NCBI RefSeq assembly: GCF_016907925.1
Contig: NZ_JAFBCZ010000022.1
Coordinates: 1 to 64,000 of the forward strand
DNA from: Herpetosiphon giganteus
GTDB taxonomy: Bacteria > Chloroflexota > Chloroflexia > Chloroflexales > Herpetosiphonaceae
Direction: 5' to 3'
Length of the DNA stretch: 64,000 nucleotides
A program made the position numbers and the translations under genes. The notes below the pieces were generated by a model that was given only the letters and a program-made list of their open reading frames with translations, was not told the origin of the DNA and searched no databases. Below, piece by piece: positions 33,753 through 42,102 of this stretch. The first letter of the stretch is position 1. The number at the start of each line of letters is the position of its first letter.

Positions 33753-34199
33753 ATGATCCACCAACTCAGACAATGGTGGTATCGGCGACGGATGATTCGG
33801 GGTATGGCTGCAACGCTCAACAACCATCAAGGATTTGGTGCGCGGGGCTGGGATGCTAGCGCCACAATGGCCTTTCAGGCACGCAAGGCATTGGCTGATG
33901 ACGTTTTGGCCTGGCTTCGCTCCCAATTACCCTATACTGCTACGCCGTATGGCATTAATCGCTACCAACTGCACCTTGGTTTTGCGCAGATGGCTGGCAA
34001 ACAACGCACTTTCCTTGGCCATGCCGAGGGGTTTCCTGCCTTCAATCGCTTGGAGAGTGGAGCCATTTTTGAGCAGCTGCATCAGCGCTTAACAACCAGC
34101 GATTGGACTGCAATGCCCACTCTCACGACCCTTGAAGTCTATCTGGTTAGCTATGGCGATTTGCTCAAACCCATGCTTGATGCTGATGCCAAGCGCTAA
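33753..34199 (+). CDS. Hypothetical protein
   Basis: 148 residues with AGGAGGAG directly upstream of ATG. The N-terminus is rich in Arg and Trp (HQLRQWWYRRRMIRGMAATL), followed by a mixed alpha/beta region. No domain recognised and no signal peptide. It faces the SUKH gene across a repeat-bearing promoter and ends one base before the stop of the convergent WYL regulator. Confidence 0.65.
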   Translation: MIHQLRQWWYRRRMIRGMAATLNNHQGFGARGWDASATMAFQARKALADDVLAWLRSQLPYTATPYGINRYQLHLGFAQMAGKQRTFLGHAEGFPAFNRLESGAIFEQLHQRLTTSDWTAMPTLTTLEVYLVSYGDLLKPMLDADAKR

Positions 34200-35111
34200 T
34201 CAAGCATAGTTTTGCAGCATTTGGGCGAGATACGTGCGAAATTCAGCAACATAGCTTTGTGGTTCGAGCACTTTAATCTGGGTACCAAAGCTGGCCAAAA
34301 GCTGAAATCCTTGCGGATTCTGCGGCACATACATGGTCGCCAGACCATATTCAGCAGTAGCCGCTTCAATGCTGCTTCGGCCATAGCGTTCGATAATTTG
34401 GTCGTGGATGCTTGGTGCAACCAACGCCTTAATGGTCACGAATTGCGGATTAGCGTGGGCTGCATTGGCGTGGACTGACCAATCAGCGCGCTGCTGAAAC
34501 CCGCGTCTATCCATCCGCAACTGCCCCATTCTGGCGAGCTTGAAGCTGCGATAGCCCTGCCGATCAAGGCAGAAGCCTTGCAAATACCAGCTAGATTCGC
34601 TGAAATGCAACGCATATGGCTCGACTATGCGCTGGGTTTGCACGCCAGCTTTATCGGTGTAGTCAAATGCTACAAGCCGCTCCTTTACTAGCGCTGTTTG
34701 GCAGATTTTTAAGCTTTCACGTAGCTCGGCCCGCCCTTCCCAAGCATAAAATAACAGCTGCATCGAGCGATTAAGCCCTAATGGGCCGACCATGGCCTCG
34801 ATTTTTTTGATTGTTTGGGCAATCTCTGCGGTGAGAATGAGTTGTTCCAAGCCAGCAAGCGCAGTTAAGAGATGCTGTAAATCGGCGCTGCTCAACAGGC
34901 GTTTATCAACTTTGTAGGTATCCAGAATGCCATAGCCACCGTTGACCCCAGTGAGCGCGTAGATCGGGATATTCGCCATGCTCAAGGTTTGCATATCGCG
35001 CAGGATCGTGCGCTTGGAAACTTGGAAGAGCTGAGCGAATTCGGTTGCTGAAACGCGCTCTTTTTGCAGCAAGATCATGGTAATCGCAATCAAACGCTCG
35101 ACTTTTTCCAT
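34200..35111 (-). CDS. WYL-domain transcriptional regulator
   Basis: 303 residues from ATG 35111 (MEKVERLIAI) after AAGGATT. The N-terminal HTH (ATEFAQLFQVSKRTILRDMQ, NIPIYALTGVNGGYGI) is of the DeoR/YafY type. The WYL ligand domain (about 135-215) carries SSWYLQGFCLDRQGYRSFKL, and a C-terminal WCX extension follows. WYL domains sense nucleic acids or small ligands. It diverges from the alpha/beta hydrolase gene, and an inverted repeat lies between them, so it probably controls that hydrolase and itself. Confidence 0.87.
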   Translation of the reverse strand: MEKVERLIAITMILLQKERVSATEFAQLFQVSKRTILRDMQTLSMANIPIYALTGVNGGYGILDTYKVDKRLLSSADLQHLLTALAGLEQLILTAEIAQTIKKIEAMVGPLGLNRSMQLLFYAWEGRAELRESLKICQTALVKERLVAFDYTDKAGVQTQRIVEPYALHFSESSWYLQGFCLDRQGYRSFKLARMGQLRMDRRGFQQRADWSVHANAAHANPQFVTIKALVAPSIHDQIIERYGRSSIEAATAEYGLATMYVPQNPQGFQLLASFGTQIKVLEPQSYVAEFRTYLAQMLQNYA

Positions 35112-35139
35112 GGAATCCTTCTTTGCTTCAGTAAAACAG

Positions 35140-35155
35140 TGACATATAGCTGTCA
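35140..35155. promoter_or_regulatory. Inverted repeat between WYL regulator and hydrolase genes
   Basis: TGACA-TATAGC-TGTCA lies 29 bases upstream of the WYL start and 86 bases upstream of the hydrolase start. It is a plausible binding site of the regulator. Confidence 0.5.
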
Positions 35156-35241
35156 TCGTTTGGCTATTATACTCGCGCTATGAGCAGCACGCCGTGTTGA
35201 TGAAGGTCAAACACGATCATTAAAGCAACGAAGGAAACCAG

Positions 35242-36186
35242 ATGTTTAACCCAAGCGATTTCCCCAAGCCCACATTAATCGCAGTCAATGGAATCAGTCT
35301 TGAAGTTTTTGAAGCAGGCAACGCCAATGGTGGCAAACCAATTGTGCTGTGTCACGGCTGGCCAGAGCATGCCTTCTCGTGGCGCTATCAGCTGGCAGCC
35401 TTGGCCGATGCAGGCTATCACGTTATCGTCCCAAACCAGCGCGGCTATGGCAACTCAACCCAGCCAGCAGCTGTTGCAGCCTACGATATTGACCATTTGG
35501 CGGGCGATCTGGTTGCCCTGCTCGATCATTATGGCTACGCCGATGCGACGTTTGTTGGCCACGATTGGGGCGCAATGGTGGTATGGGGCTTAACGTTATT
35601 ACATCCAACGCGGGTCAACAAACTGATTAACCTCAGCGTGCCCTACATGGATCGCGGCACCATGCCTTGGCTCGAATTTTTAGAGGCAATTCTTGGCAGC
35701 GATTCGTATTTCGTGCATTTTAATCGCCATCCAGGCGTTGCCGATGCGATCTTCGCTGCCAATACCATGCAGTTTTTGCGCAATTTGTATCGCAAAAATG
35801 TGCCGCCCACTGAGCCACAGCCTGGGATGGCCTTGATTAATCTGGCCAACGCCGAAACACCACAGGGCGAGCCGATTATGCGTGATGAAGAATTGGCTGT
35901 TTTCGTCGCCGCGTTTGAGGCATCAGGCTTTACTGGCGGCCTCAATTGGTATCGCAATCTTGACCGCAATTGGCAGCGCTTGGCCGATGTCGACCCAATT
36001 ATCCAGCAACCAGCGCTGATGATTTACGGCAATCACGATTCGGTTCAGCGCTCGCCAAACCTGCCGACGTTCGTGCCCAACGTGGAAGTGCTCAGTTTCG
36101 ATTGCGGACATTGGATTCAGCAAGAAAAGCCCAACGAAACCAATCAAGCGATGTTGAACTGGCTCAAACGCCACGATCCTGCCTAG
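35242..36186 (+). CDS. Alpha/beta hydrolase, epoxide-hydrolase-like
   Basis: 314 residues. HGWPEHAFSWRYQ is the HGxP oxyanion motif, the nucleophile is Asp in FVGHDWGAMVVW, and the catalytic His is in FDCGHWIQQEKP, preceded by the acidic residue of YGNHDSV. Asp as nucleophile and HGWP indicate the epoxide hydrolase group; the substrate is unknown. AAGGAAA precedes the ATG. A remnant of a second copy of its 3' end is found at 38319-38356. Confidence 0.87.
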   Translation: MFNPSDFPKPTLIAVNGISLEVFEAGNANGGKPIVLCHGWPEHAFSWRYQLAALADAGYHVIVPNQRGYGNSTQPAAVAAYDIDHLAGDLVALLDHYGYADATFVGHDWGAMVVWGLTLLHPTRVNKLINLSVPYMDRGTMPWLEFLEAILGSDSYFVHFNRHPGVADAIFAANTMQFLRNLYRKNVPPTEPQPGMALINLANAETPQGEPIMRDEELAVFVAAFEASGFTGGLNWYRNLDRNWQRLADVDPIIQQPALMIYGNHDSVQRSPNLPTFVPNVEVLSFDCGHWIQQEKPNETNQAMLNWLKRHDPA

Positions 36187-36199
36187 ACCCACTAATATT

Positions 36200-36226
36200 G
36201 TGCCCTCCGATTAGGTCGGAGGGCAC
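36200..36226. terminator. Terminator between hydrolase and convergent secreted gene
   Basis: GTGCCCTCCGA and TCGGAGGGCAC form a perfect 11-bp stem with loop TTAGG. The tail is ATAAA, so T-runs are weak, but the place between convergent genes fits. Confidence 0.75.
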
Positions 36227-36259
36227 ATAAACTTCAGCCCTCGTTCAACTGCTGGAGAC

Positions 36260-37498
36260 TTAATTGCCGCCGCGCCGCTGCCAGGTTTTGCCACCTGTAT
36301 ACGAGGTTGCAACCGTAATGCCAAAACCACGCGCCGAACTTGGATTCAAGGCGCAGCCCGTCATTAGGCCAACGTGTTGCGGCGCGGCGTTGCTTGCACG
36401 CGGTCGCAAGAGCGATACAAACAGCGTTGAGCGACAATCAGGCCCTAGTTGTCCAGTAAATTGAAGCGTTTCAGTCTTGCCACCATCAGTAGATTGATAA
36501 ATCCAATAGGTTGCGCCATCCTGAATTAGCTGATTATTTGGGGCGGTGATTGTCGTGATCTTTAGCTCAAGGCGATAACGGGTTGTGCCATCGGCGCTGG
36601 TAAACTGCGATTGATCCATGACATAATCGTATTCACGGGCTGCTTGCGGATTGGTGAGCCAATCGTAGTAGTGTGCGCCAACATTGCCCATCTCAACTTG
36701 AAAGGCTGGCGGGTTGGCAGGATTGTAGGTCAATACTCGACGCTCAAAAACTTGGAAAAGCACAGTTTGGGGCTTACCAGCAACTGTTGTCTCGACCCAA
36801 ACTGCTGGTGTTACTGGATGTCCAAAGATATAGACTGGATCATAAATCATGCCTGTTGTCACCTGCCCATCGCGCAATGTTTTTCCTGTTTGCTGCATAA
36901 AATCGAGCATTGCTTGCGGCACAAAATGCCCATTCGAGCCTTGGCGCAACAGCGTTGCTGGGTCATCATGGAAGCTATTGACAACCCCAATCGAGAGATC
37001 GGGCCGTAGCAGATCGTGGGCTGGCGTATTGATCGTTGCGCTGGATTCTGTCGCTGGATTCTGGTAGAGCACTTGTAAATCACGGTAGGTTGGAAACGAA
37101 CCTGGATCGCCTATTGCAGCAATAAAGGCATCGTGCCAGCCATTGTGATCCCAACTGGTTTCTGCATGCATGAGGTCGATGGGGAGCAAGCCGCTGGTCA
37201 CATACCAGAGATCATGTTCGTTGGCATCAGGATTATTGATCTCCATGCGGCCTTTATCGAAATACTGCACTGCTCGCTCACGGTCGGCTACTTGGGGATC
37301 GGGTTCGAGCAGAACGTCGGTTAAGGGAACAGGCCCCCATGTCCATGAGCGTTGGGCCGAGCCGTCAGTGACCAACGAATCATGGCGTTGCCAGCGCTCC
37401 TGAAAAACCCTTGCTGGCGAAGGTGCTGCCGTGGTAGGCAGGCTCGGAACAAGCACAGCGAGCATAGTCAGACCCAATGTCCAGAAACGACGACGCAT
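36260..37498 (-). CDS. Large secreted protein of a Chloroflexota-type family
   Basis: 412 residues with a signal peptide (RRRFWTLGLTMLAVLVPSLP, cleavage after TTAA). The body has FQERWQRHDSLVTDGSAQRS, WTWGPVP, RAVQYFDKGRMEIN, YVTSGLLPIDLM and VFERRVLTYNPANPP. Families with RSWTWGP and VQYFDKxRMEIN patterns are common as secreted proteins of unknown role in Chloroflexota. The gene has AAAGGA upstream and is convergent with the hydrolase. Confidence 0.75.
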   Translation of the reverse strand: MRRRFWTLGLTMLAVLVPSLPTTAAPSPARVFQERWQRHDSLVTDGSAQRSWTWGPVPLTDVLLEPDPQVADRERAVQYFDKGRMEINNPDANEHDLWYVTSGLLPIDLMHAETSWDHNGWHDAFIAAIGDPGSFPTYRDLQVLYQNPATESSATINTPAHDLLRPDLSIGVVNSFHDDPATLLRQGSNGHFVPQAMLDFMQQTGKTLRDGQVTTGMIYDPVYIFGHPVTPAVWVETTVAGKPQTVLFQVFERRVLTYNPANPPAFQVEMGNVGAHYYDWLTNPQAAREYDYVMDQSQFTSADGTTRYRLELKITTITAPNNQLIQDGATYWIYQSTDGGKTETLQFTGQLGPDCRSTLFVSLLRPRASNAAPQHVGLMTGCALNPSSARGFGITVATSYTGGKTWQRRGGN

Positions 37499-37694
37499 AC
37501 CAGATTCCTTTCATATCATATAAGAGCGGCGCGATTCCTCAGGATGGGGTGCATAGGTGAATGAGGATAGGTGTATCATACATGCTCAGCGCGGTATCGC
37601 GCATAAAAGCAACGTGATGCGCCTCTGATAGCCTGCTGAGAACCCTAGCTTGTTATGTTTGACGAGATTTTAAATAGAGCTAGAAGGAAAAACA

Positions 37695-38300
37695 ATGCTT
37701 CCACTGTTAACTGAAACCCAACTTCGTCAGGAGCTAGCGCTTAGCCAAAAGCGGCTGGCAGAACGGCGAAATTATGGCCGAATAGAGCGGGTAGCGCGCT
37801 GTCTGCGCCTGTTGGCTGATCCAGCAGCTGCGGCCTTATTTTGTGAGGCCGCAGCCTTGCACGAACGCGTATTCCATGAACCGACCAGTTTTGATAGATT
37901 AACCAGAGCAAATCTCTATCGTTTAGCTGGCGAAAAGCACCTAGCCCAGCATTGGTTTCAAGCAACAACCGAGTATGCAGCGGCGCGGCTTGTGCGCTAT
38001 CCACGCAATGCGACTGAGCAAACAAAAGCTGCGATTGGCTGGTATTTTCTCGGCGACTATGATCGGGTTCGGGAGTATAGTGTCCAGATTCGCAACGACC
38101 CTGATAATGATGGCGGAATGGCAGAATGGTTGACCACCCTGATACAGCTTGAAACTGCTCCCAATCAACAGCTGGCCCACCAATTTGTGACGACAATCGA
38201 AAAGTACATTCAGCACGATCAGATTCGTTTTTCCGATACAGGCTCAGTCACGATTTGGGATTGGTATGAACTTGCCTATCGTTATACCCAGCACCATTAG
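37695..38300 (+). CDS. Helical repeat protein of unknown function (NYG family)
   Basis: 201 residues, all helix, with TPR-like spacing (YRLAGEKHLAQHWFQATTEY, AAIGWYFLGDYDRVREYSVQ). The N-terminal motif RLAERRNYGRIERVARCL is repeated, 2.4 kb away, in a broken copy at 40101-40190. AAGGAAA precedes the ATG. No known family. The neighbourhood (STAND ATPase, Imm10, SUKH) suggests an accessory or conflict-related function, but nothing in the sequence proves it. Confidence 0.65.
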   Translation: MLPLLTETQLRQELALSQKRLAERRNYGRIERVARCLRLLADPAAAALFCEAAALHERVFHEPTSFDRLTRANLYRLAGEKHLAQHWFQATTEYAAARLVRYPRNATEQTKAAIGWYFLGDYDRVREYSVQIRNDPDNDGGMAEWLTTLIQLETAPNQQLAHQFVTTIEKYIQHDQIRFSDTGSVTIWDWYELAYRYTQHH

Positions 38301-38318
38301 CGTACAATTGTAGGCATT

Positions 38319-38356
38319 GGTTTCAGCAAGAAAAGCCCAACGCAACCAATCAAGCA
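38319..38356 (+). pseudogene. Remnant of an alpha/beta hydrolase 3' end
   Basis: The bases around 38319-38356 read HWFQQEKPNATNQAI in one frame. This matches the C-terminal GHWIQQEKPNETNQAM of the hydrolase encoded at 35242-36186, with nearly identical codons. It is a short duplicated leftover lying just before the STAND ATPase gene, in the same frame as that gene. Confidence 0.7.
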
Positions 38357-38377
38357 ATAACGGAGGATAGGATATCT

Positions 38378-40102
38378 TTGGATAGCATGCCGATTGACCC
38401 CTTTGATTCACTTCCTGTGCGGCAGGCCGTCGTTCATCCAACGGCGTTTATTCCGTTTGAGCCAAGCCTTACTTTTATAGGTCGTGCGGTGGAATTAAAA
38501 GCCATGGCCGCTGCGCTGGTTCCAGTTCAAGCTGCGCTCGTTCTACTTGGGCCAAGCGGAATCGGTAAAACCAGCCTTGTGACTGAGTTCATCGCTCGTT
38601 ATGGATACGCTTTTCATGGTGGGATCTTTTGGCTCAATTGTGCCAACCATAATTCGATTGAGCTTCAGCTTTCAGGCTATGCGCAGGAATTATCGATTGA
38701 TGGAACTGGTTTGGATGGAGACCAACTGATTGAGCAGGTGATCAAGGCTTGGCAGTTGCCCATTCCACGCTTGCTGGTCTTTGATAGCTGCGACGATCCT
38801 CGCCTGCTAGAGCAATGGCAACCGCTGATTGGTGGCTGTCGGGTCTTGGTGACATCGCGCTTCGATCAGTGGTCAACCCTGAGCACGCTTCAGCTTGACG
38901 TGCTAACGTCGATCGAAAGTCGTGAACTTTTGCAGCAAGTCTGCCCGCGATTAAACGCTGGAGAAGCCACGACGCTTGCAGCTGATTTGGGCCATTTCCC
39001 ATTGACGTTACATGTGGTAGCGAGCTATCTCCAAGCTGCTGCTTCACAGAGCGTGCAACGCTACCAACAGGCGTTAAGCTTGATCAAGCAGCAAACAAGC
39101 GTGGTTGTGTCGCAGCCATTAGATTGCGTAGCCAGCGTGCGCTTGACTATTAATCAGCTTGATAGTTTGGCCTTGGGCCTGCTCGATTGTGTTGCATGGT
39201 GTGCTTATGGCGTGCCGCTACCGCGTGCGCTTGTGCTAACGTTTATTGCTGCTGAAACGCCAGTTGATACCGCCGTTGCGACCTTGCAGCGCTTGCTGGA
39301 CGTAGGGCTACTGAGCGGAACAAATGCGATCATCATTCATCAAATAGTGGGCCAGATCGTTCATACACAGGTGGGCGATCACGCCCATGCCATGCACGTT
39401 GTAGAACGGTGGCAGACCCAGCTTAATGCTTTAGATGGATCAGCTTATTTTGCCGCAATGCGTTGGGCGGCTCCCCATTTGCAGCAGCTTGCTAGCCTTA
39501 TGCAGGGCTGGGGCGATCGGGCGGTTGCGATCTGTGCCAACCAACTTGCTGCTTATGCAGACGATTTGAACTGGGATTCGCTTGCAGAGTATTGGTATCA
39601 ACAGGCTATGCTGGCACAAGAACGCTCATTGGGCTTGGTGCATGAGCAGCTTGCTACAAGTTTAAATAATTTGGCCGAAAGTTGTGTGCGCCAAGGCAAA
39701 ACTCTGGCCGCTATCGATTATGCCCAACGCGCCTATCAGATCAATCGCCAGCTCTTTGGGGAAATTCATGAGACCACGATGTTTCACGCGCTTAGAGTAG
39801 GCCAAATGCTGCGTGCCCATGGTTCGTACCATTCAGCCCAAGCCTGGTATCGCCAAACCTTAGCGATTTTAGCGCAGCTTGATCCTGCGGAACACATCAG
39901 CACTATTCTTGAAGCGAACCTTGCTCTGATTGACCTTTTACAGCATGCTGGACAGGCGAAAGATGCTCAGCATATCTATCAACAGGCGATGCATATGCTC
40001 CATCCCTTCCCAATTACCAACGATATGGATGCGTATTGGGATCAATATCAAGCATTACAAGCAACGTATCCTCATCAGACCGATCAAACAATGGATTGTT
40101 AA
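38378..40102 (+). CDS. STAND/NB-ARC ATPase with C-terminal TPR repeats
   Basis: 574 residues from TTG 38378; ATG 38387 (MPIDPFDSL) is the alternative, and GGAGG lies at 38358. NB-ARC motifs: Walker A in LLGPSGIGKTSLV, Walker B in RLLVFDSCDDPRL, sensor VLVTSRFDQW, and the GLPL-like LGHFPLTLHVVASYL. A winged-helix part follows, then TPRs (LATSLNNLAESCVRQGKTLA, AIDYAQRAYQINRQLFGEIH, YHSAQAWYRQTLAI). STAND proteins act as ligand-triggered oligomeric switches. No effector domain is visible at the N-terminus, unlike in antiphage STANDs, so signalling to a partner is likely. Confidence 0.83.
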   Translation: MDSMPIDPFDSLPVRQAVVHPTAFIPFEPSLTFIGRAVELKAMAAALVPVQAALVLLGPSGIGKTSLVTEFIARYGYAFHGGIFWLNCANHNSIELQLSGYAQELSIDGTGLDGDQLIEQVIKAWQLPIPRLLVFDSCDDPRLLEQWQPLIGGCRVLVTSRFDQWSTLSTLQLDVLTSIESRELLQQVCPRLNAGEATTLAADLGHFPLTLHVVASYLQAAASQSVQRYQQALSLIKQQTSVVVSQPLDCVASVRLTINQLDSLALGLLDCVAWCAYGVPLPRALVLTFIAAETPVDTAVATLQRLLDVGLLSGTNAIIIHQIVGQIVHTQVGDHAHAMHVVERWQTQLNALDGSAYFAAMRWAAPHLQQLASLMQGWGDRAVAICANQLAAYADDLNWDSLAEYWYQQAMLAQERSLGLVHEQLATSLNNLAESCVRQGKTLAAIDYAQRAYQINRQLFGEIHETTMFHALRVGQMLRAHGSYHSAQAWYRQTLAILAQLDPAEHISTILEANLALIDLLQHAGQAKDAQHIYQQAMHMLHPFPITNDMDAYWDQYQALQATYPHQTDQTMDC

Positions 40103-40190
40103 AAGCAGTTGGCGGAACGCCAAAATTATGGCCACCTAGAACGAGTAGCTCATTGTCTGCATCTATTGGATGATCCAGATCATCGTGGAT
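40101..40190 (+). pseudogene. Fragment paralogous to the NYG-family gene
   Basis: KQLAERQNYGHLERVAHCLH, then LLDDPDHRG and a stop, directly after the STAND gene. It matches residues about 20-47 of the protein at 37695-38300 at most positions. No start codon, so it is a duplicated remnant. Confidence 0.75.
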
Positions 40191-40203
40191 AGGAATAGTA
40201 TTA

Positions 40204-40605
40204 ATGGAAAAAATTCATTTTTTGGCGCGTGCAGTTGGCATTGATTGGATTGATGATGATATTTTAGCGATTGTTTTTGCTGATGATCCTGAGGAGCCTG
40301 CCGAATATCTTGAATTGCAACGTAGCTTTGCCGAGCCTGATGAACAGGATCTGGCGCTGGGCATGGATACCTATTGTCTCAGTACCGCAGCGGGTGCTAC
40401 AACCTATGGCGGGATTACGAGCTTTGTTATTCGTGATAACCAATGCACTATCGACCTAGCGCCAAGCGCAGCAGCAGAAATCGGCATAGCGCAGTACCAG
40501 ATTGAACTAAGCCTCGTAGCAGACGATAGACCAATTCTGTATGAGCATATCCGCCAACTTTTTCAGGCTGCGCCATCGGCTCCGCAGACGCTACTTTTAG
40601 CGTAA
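40204..40605 (+). CDS. Imm10-like immunity family protein
   Basis: 133 residues; AGGAATAG lies before ATG. The core MDTYCLSTAAGATTYGGITS followed by LAPSAAAEIGI and a C-terminal ILYEHIRQLF matches the Imm10 pattern (YCIST...YGG, then a strand and an AA..LG helix). Imm10 proteins neutralise polymorphic toxins. No toxin gene is in the window, so this is another orphan. The assignment rests on remembered patterns only. Confidence 0.65.
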   Translation: MEKIHFLARAVGIDWIDDDILAIVFADDPEEPAEYLELQRSFAEPDEQDLALGMDTYCLSTAAGATTYGGITSFVIRDNQCTIDLAPSAAAEIGIAQYQIELSLVADDRPILYEHIRQLFQAAPSAPQTLLLA

Positions 40606-40736
40606 CCGTTAGATCTGCTATTTGCCCTCTATTTGATGAAATTTTGTATCAAACCACCTAAGATGTGAACCAATCTACAACAACCTTTGGTGGTTTGATA
40701 CCGATATTTAGCGTACACGATTTAGCCTATAGCAAC

Positions 40737-41945
40737 TTATGGTGTGCCAGCCCACGAAATGCGATAAATAACCCCATTCATGTCATCGCTCACAAACAGC
40801 GAGCCATACGGTGCAAGCGTAATGCCAGCAACCCGCCCAAATTGGGCATATTGGCCATTTTGCTCCAGCAAAAAGCCAGTCAAGAAATCATCAACCGCCA
40901 CTGGCCAGCCATTTTGAAAGCGCACGCGCACCACTTTATAGCCCGTGGGTGGGTTGCGATTCCACGAACCACGCATCGCCACAAAGGCATCGCCATGGTA
41001 CTCAGCAGGAAACTGGGTTTGATCATAAAAGGCCATGCCAATTGGGGCACTATGGGCGGTGTAGGTCAAAATCGGTGCTTGGGTTTTGGCGCAAAACTCA
41101 GCCTTGGATTGATCTTTTGGGGCATTGGGAATATAGGGATCAATTTGTTGGTTGGCAAAACACCATGGCCAGCCATAATTGCCGCCTTGCTGGAGCAAAT
41201 TCAGCTCTTCTGGGGGCTGATCATTGCCGCGCCAATCAGAACCATGGTCGAAACTCCAGAGATGTTGGCTGCCAGGATGCCAATCGAAGCCAATCGTATT
41301 GCGCAGCCCACTCGCATAAATTTGGCGATTGCTGCCGTCGAGTTCGGCAACAAGAATCGTCGCACTTTCTGGATTTGGTTCGGCGCAGGCATTGCAGGTG
41401 CTGCCAACCGTAATGTAGAGTTTGCCATCGGGTCCAACCGCCAGCGTGCGATTGGGATGTTGACCTGCATCAGGCAAATCATCAATTAACACGTTCCATT
41501 CGCCAAGCGAGCCATCATCGCGCAAGGTTGCTCGTTGCACGGTTTTATCGGTGGCAAGATACAACCAGCCTTCATGAATCGTCAGCCCATGGGCGAGGGG
41601 CAAGTTGCTTGCGACCATCCAAATGAGGTCTGCTTGGCCATTCTGGTCGCTATCTTCAAGCGCCAAAATATCGCCTTGTTCACGGCGGGTCACGTAGAGA
41701 ATGCCATTGGGAGCCATGACCAGCATGCGGGCATTGCCAACATCCTTGGCCCAGACATCAATCCAAAATCCAGCTGGCAAGCGCAGTTGCTGCACTAGGG
41801 CTGGGTCAACAGGCAGTTTGGTCGGCTCCACAATTTCGCCATTCGGGGGTGGGGGGGCATTTTCGGCAAAAACGTGGCCTTGCATACTCAGCAGCAGTGC
41901 GATACTCGCGATGCCAAGCAATCGTCCAACGCGGCGGTGTGCCAT
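40737..41945 (-). CDS. Secreted PQQ-type sugar/sorbosone dehydrogenase
   Basis: 402 residues with a signal peptide (IASIALLLSMQGHVFA). The beta-propeller has the family signatures LPAGFWIDVWAKDVGNARML, GILYVTRREQGD, PNRTLAVGPDGKLYITVGST, YASGLRNTIGFDWHP, NQPPEELN-type DQPPEELNLLQQGGNYGWPW and GSLFVSDDMNGVIYRI. These proteins oxidise sugars or other alcohols outside the cytoplasm, using PQQ. The CNAC and WCF cysteines are typical of the secreted subgroup. AGGAGGAAG precedes the ATG. Divergent from the peptidase gene. Confidence 0.86.
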   Translation of the reverse strand: MAHRRVGRLLGIASIALLLSMQGHVFAENAPPPPNGEIVEPTKLPVDPALVQQLRLPAGFWIDVWAKDVGNARMLVMAPNGILYVTRREQGDILALEDSDQNGQADLIWMVASNLPLAHGLTIHEGWLYLATDKTVQRATLRDDGSLGEWNVLIDDLPDAGQHPNRTLAVGPDGKLYITVGSTCNACAEPNPESATILVAELDGSNRQIYASGLRNTIGFDWHPGSQHLWSFDHGSDWRGNDQPPEELNLLQQGGNYGWPWCFANQQIDPYIPNAPKDQSKAEFCAKTQAPILTYTAHSAPIGMAFYDQTQFPAEYHGDAFVAMRGSWNRNPPTGYKVVRVRFQNGWPVAVDDFLTGFLLEQNGQYAQFGRVAGITLAPYGSLFVSDDMNGVIYRISWAGTP

Positions 41946-42102
41946 TGCGCTTCCTCCTATGTGGTTCTAACCGAATTCTCTTACAGCGTTACTGGCACAT
42001 TTCGTACCAACCAATAGCCAGCTTTGGTAAAACACGCTATGCTTGGCGCAAACCCTGAACCCAAACGCTGTTGTTTGGGCGTTGACGCAAAGGAAGATCG
42101 CA

